From Magnetococcales bacterium (GTDB taxonomy: Bacteria > Pseudomonadota > Magnetococcia > Magnetococcales > UBA8363), in contig JADGCQ010000016.1 of assembly GCA_015228925.1 (NCBI GenBank), positions 1 through 46,715 of the forward strand: DNA of 46,715 nt. Direction: 5' to 3'. A program made the position numbers and the translations under genes. The notes under the pieces are model-generated. The model did not search any database, was not told the origin of the DNA, and was given only the letters and a program-made list of their open reading frames with translations. Below are positions 42,202 to 46,715 of the stretch, one piece after another. Numbering within the stretch: position 1 is the stretch's first letter; the number at the start of each line of letters is the position of its first letter.

Positions 42202-42969
42202 ATGTCTGTGTGGTTTCGATGGGGTCATTTTTGGCCAATTCTTTGGGTGATCATGGTCCCTCTTATTATGGGTGGGAGATCCCTCTTAGACAAGGATACC
42301 CTGATTGCCCATTTCGATGTGATCGCGTTTGGCAATGAGTACACCCACGAGCGGTTTGGCAGGGTGCGTAAATGGAAAAATCCCATTCGGATCGGTGTGC
42401 AGGGGGCGGCTCCAGAATTTTTGGATGCCGACATCCGGCAGCATGTTGACGACCTACACCGATTGACGGGGCATGATATGGCACTGATCTATTCCGAAAA
42501 CATGCGCAAGTCGGGCATGGTTGCGGATGATTTTGATACCCGTCAGTTGAATGTCGTCGTCTATTTTATCCCTCAGGACAAAATTCACAAGACCGTTTTG
42601 CGCTATTTTGATCATAAAAAAGAACAGGTGGACCAAATGATACGAAGTTCCACTTGTTTTGCCAAATTTTTCAAGAAGGGGGATGAAATTCGCGCCGCAA
42701 TCGTCGTGATTCCGAGTCAGCATTCCCGGGAGACGGTCCGTGCGTGTGTCATTGAGGAGTTGGCGCAGATCATGGGTTTGCCCAATGATAGCGATGCGGT
42801 TACCGGGTCTATCTTTCAAGACAAAAGCCGGAACAATGAGTTGACCCAACAGGATCGGACGTTGTTGGCCCTCCTTTATGATCGGCGCATCCCTGTTGGC
42901 ATGGTGCGGGAGGACGCTTTGGCGATGGCCCGGAGGATCCTGGATGAGGGGTTTGTTGCCCCTCCTTGA
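42202..42969 (+). CDS. DUF2927 family protein
   Basis: 255 residues with an N-terminal membrane-spanning or signal segment (W-P-I-L-W-V-I-M-V-P-L-I). The central and C-terminal parts, including R-A-C-V-I-E-E-L-A-Q-I-M-G-L-P-N-D and R-T-L-L-A-L-L-Y-D, fit DUF2927, a family of predicted exported proteins with a degenerate metalloprotease-like motif (E-E-L-A-Q where proteases have H-E). Function unknown. Divergent from cheR with 44 nt between starts; an AGG site lies 6 nt before the ATG. Confidence 0.75.
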   Translation: MSVWFRWGHFWPILWVIMVPLIMGGRSLLDKDTLIAHFDVIAFGNEYTHERFGRVRKWKNPIRIGVQGAAPEFLDADIRQHVDDLHRLTGHDMALIYSENMRKSGMVADDFDTRQLNVVVYFIPQDKIHKTVLRYFDHKKEQVDQMIRSSTCFAKFFKKGDEIRAAIVVIPSQHSRETVRACVIEELAQIMGLPNDSDAVTGSIFQDKSRNNELTQQDRTLLALLYDRRIPVGMVREDALAMARRILDEGFVAPP

Positions 42970-42986
42970 CTAAAAGGTTGTTGCGA

Positions 42987-44588
42987 TCACAGGCTGCGGT
43001 AGTGGGGACCGCTGCCCCCTTCGGGAGGTGTCCAGGTGATGGCGGCGTCGGGATCTTTGATGACGCAGGTTTGGCAGTGTAGGCAACGGTGTGGACGGAG
43101 GCGAATGTCTTGTTTCTCCGGGTTTCCGGTTGGCGAGAACACCCCGGCTGGGCAATAGTGATGTTCTGGGGAAATCCCATGGTTCTCACGGGTTGTCCGT
43201 TCCAGGTGAACATGGGGGGGTTGGTTTTCGCGGTGTCTCACGCCGGCCAGGAATAACATCTGGTCGCGGTCGATAACCATGGGTCCATGGCAGGGGTGGG
43301 GTTGGGTGCATGGTCCCCCTTTTTTGCGTGGGGAGCGGTCTGGATGATGGCATCGCCACGTCCAGGGGGCGGTTCCTCGGAGCAGTTTTTGATCCACCAA
43401 GCCATGAATCATTCCCCATCCCAGTCCCAGTTCCAGACCGGGCTGGACATTTCTGGCCCTCCTGAGGGTGGGCAGTATCGTTGTCTGCAATTGTTGCCAA
43501 TAATGGTGTCCCCATTGGGCGGTGGTTGCCGGGGTATCGCGCAAGGCGATGACGGTTTGGGCAGCGGCCATCCCCGAAAGGAGGGCATGATCAATCCCCT
43601 TCATCCGCGCCCCATCCAGAAATCCTGCCGCATCACCCAACAGAAGCCCTCCAGGGAAAGCGGGAAAGGGGAGGGATTGGATCCCCCCTTTGACCAGAAC
43701 TCTGGCCCCCGCTTCCGATGGCGAGCCTCCGGTCAGCTTTTCTTGCAGGAGAGGATGTGTCTTGAGGCATTGCAACAGGGCCATGGGATCGGTCATGGGG
43801 TTGGTGTAATTTAAATTCACTACCAATCCCACATCCAGACGCCCTTTCTGGCTGTGATAGATAAAGCCACCGCCGCTGTTGCCATGTCCCAAGGGCCAGC
43901 CGACGACATGTTCCACGGTTCCAGGCTGGGATTTTTCGGGGGGAATTTCCCAGACTTCTTTGATCCCTAGGGCGAAATGTTGCGGGGTTTTGCCCCGATC
44001 CAGATGAAAGTTCCGGATCAGGGTACTGGCGAGATGTCCTCTGGCCCCTTCGGCAATCAGGGTGATGGGGGCGGTCAGTCGCACACCGGGTTGAAAATTG
44101 GCCAATGGTTTTCCTTGGGAATCTTTCCCCATATCTCCGGTGATGACGCCACGCAGCGTTCCGTGAGGGTCCAAAATGGGTTGGCAGGCGGCAAATCCTG
44201 AAAAAATGTGGACGCCCGCCTGTTGGGCTTGTTGGGCCAGGTGACGGCAAAGTTGGCCAAGGCTGATCAGGATGGCACCCCGATTACCGAATAGATTAAA
44301 ATGGGGGAGGGGATAGGCTCTATTGGGGGTGAGGCGGAAAAATGTTTCTCGGTTGACGGTGGACCAGGGGAGCGTCAGGGTGTGACGCCAGTCGGGAAGC
44401 AACGAGTCCAACCCTTTGGGATCCATGACCGCCCCGGAGATGCTATGGGCACCGGGGTAAGCCCCTTTTTCCAGGAGACAGATGGCGAGGGGGCGTGGGG
44501 ATAACTGACCCAGGTGGATGGCGGCGGCCAATCCAGAGGGGCCGGCCCCGACGATGATGCAATCAAAGGCGAGTTCTGTCGTATTCAA
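42987..44588 (-). CDS. Electron transfer flavoprotein-ubiquinone oxidoreductase
   Basis: 533 residues. It has an N-terminal FAD motif V-G-A-G-P-S-G-L-A-A-A (about 13-23), E-K-G near 41, and G-A-H-S-I-S-G-A near 48. The C-terminal ferredoxin-like 4Fe-4S site is C-P-A-G-V-F followed by C-L-H-C-Q-T-C, then D-P-D-A-A-I-T-W. This membrane-associated enzyme passes electrons from ETF to the quinone pool. The start is TTG 44588 since an in-frame stop lies a few codons upstream. It is directly downstream of ligA (18 nt). The etfAB genes are not in the window. Confidence 0.94.
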   Translation of the reverse strand: MNTTELAFDCIIVGAGPSGLAAAIHLGQLSPRPLAICLLEKGAYPGAHSISGAVMDPKGLDSLLPDWRHTLTLPWSTVNRETFFRLTPNRAYPLPHFNLFGNRGAILISLGQLCRHLAQQAQQAGVHIFSGFAACQPILDPHGTLRGVITGDMGKDSQGKPLANFQPGVRLTAPITLIAEGARGHLASTLIRNFHLDRGKTPQHFALGIKEVWEIPPEKSQPGTVEHVVGWPLGHGNSGGGFIYHSQKGRLDVGLVVNLNYTNPMTDPMALLQCLKTHPLLQEKLTGGSPSEAGARVLVKGGIQSLPFPAFPGGLLLGDAAGFLDGARMKGIDHALLSGMAAAQTVIALRDTPATTAQWGHHYWQQLQTTILPTLRRARNVQPGLELGLGWGMIHGLVDQKLLRGTAPWTWRCHHPDRSPRKKGGPCTQPHPCHGPMVIDRDQMLFLAGVRHRENQPPHVHLERTTRENHGISPEHHYCPAGVFSPTGNPEKQDIRLRPHRCLHCQTCVIKDPDAAITWTPPEGGSGPHYRSL

Positions 44589-44606
44589 CGGTCCGTTTTT
44601 TCATGG

Positions 44607-46667
<2,061 letters not shown>

Positions 46668-46688
46668 TTATTAAAAGAAAAAAGGGGT

Positions 46689-46706
46689 CTGGGGGATTGC
46701 CCCCAG
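46689..46706. terminator. GC-rich hairpin at the right edge, terminator-like
   Basis: A 7-bp stem (CTGGGGG with CCCCCAG) around an ATTG loop, the same stem as the tkt terminator. On the minus strand a T-rich run (ACCCC then TTTTTT) follows, so it could end transcription of a gene beyond the window just upstream of ligA. Confidence 0.5.
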
Positions 46707-46715
46707 GGTTTTGCT

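Overview
The window looks like a chromosomal segment of a Gram-negative proteobacterium. It has an outer-membrane assembly lipoprotein (BamB), RodZ, class I c-type cytochrome, ETF-ubiquinone oxidoreductase, CheR and hopanoid-type squalene synthases. Rpn-family nucleases with DUF4351-like tails plus hopanoid-type genes are compatible with a magnetotactic-coccus type lineage (Magnetococcales), but no magnetosome or rRNA gene is present, so that placement is a low-confidence guess.

Layout. 1-4.2 kb: 3' part of an Rpn nuclease gene, then uup, srkA and a secreted HExxH protein. 4.4-7.9 kb: membrane-anchored cytochrome c, an HpnL-like integral membrane protein, and two convergent squalene/phytoene synthases. 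8.2-11.5 kb: transketolase with a terminator, and hisC. 11.5-20.1 kb: a tightly overlapped + strand operon nadE-pilW-like-rodZ-ispG-hisS-yfgM-bamB, in which the stretch from pilW keeps the order known from gammaproteobacteria. 20.2-24.1 kb: a TerC/CBS membrane protein, a complete Rpn nuclease gene beside tRNA-Arg(CCG), trxA, a DUF2442 protein and yggU.

24.3-37.2 kb is a defence region. A minus-strand operon encodes DndC, DndD, a DndE-like domain fused to an FtsK/SpoIIIE motor, an AAA/ABC-type ATPase and a TOPRIM/DUF4435-like protein (the last two resemble the AriA/AriB pair of PARIS). No dndA, dndB or known phosphorothioate-restriction genes accompany it. Beyond yggT lie a Panacea-type antitoxin with a putative toxin and a complete Hachiman pair (hamA-hamB).

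The host genes proC, yggT and yggU, which are neighbours in many proteobacteria, are split twice: Hachiman/Panacea sits between proC and yggT, and the Dnd operon between yggT and yggU. The Hachiman island is bounded by a 262-bp direct repeat made of the proC 3' end plus the proC-yggT spacer, with a decayed yggT remnant on one side. That is the product expected from single-crossover integration of a circular molecule carrying this segment.

37.5-46.7 kb returns to housekeeping genes: proC, a TPR-SPOR envelope protein, aroE, cheR, a DUF2927 protein, an ETF-QO and ligA. The most interesting candidate system is the composite dndC-dndD-dndE::ftsK-AAA-TOPRIM operon.
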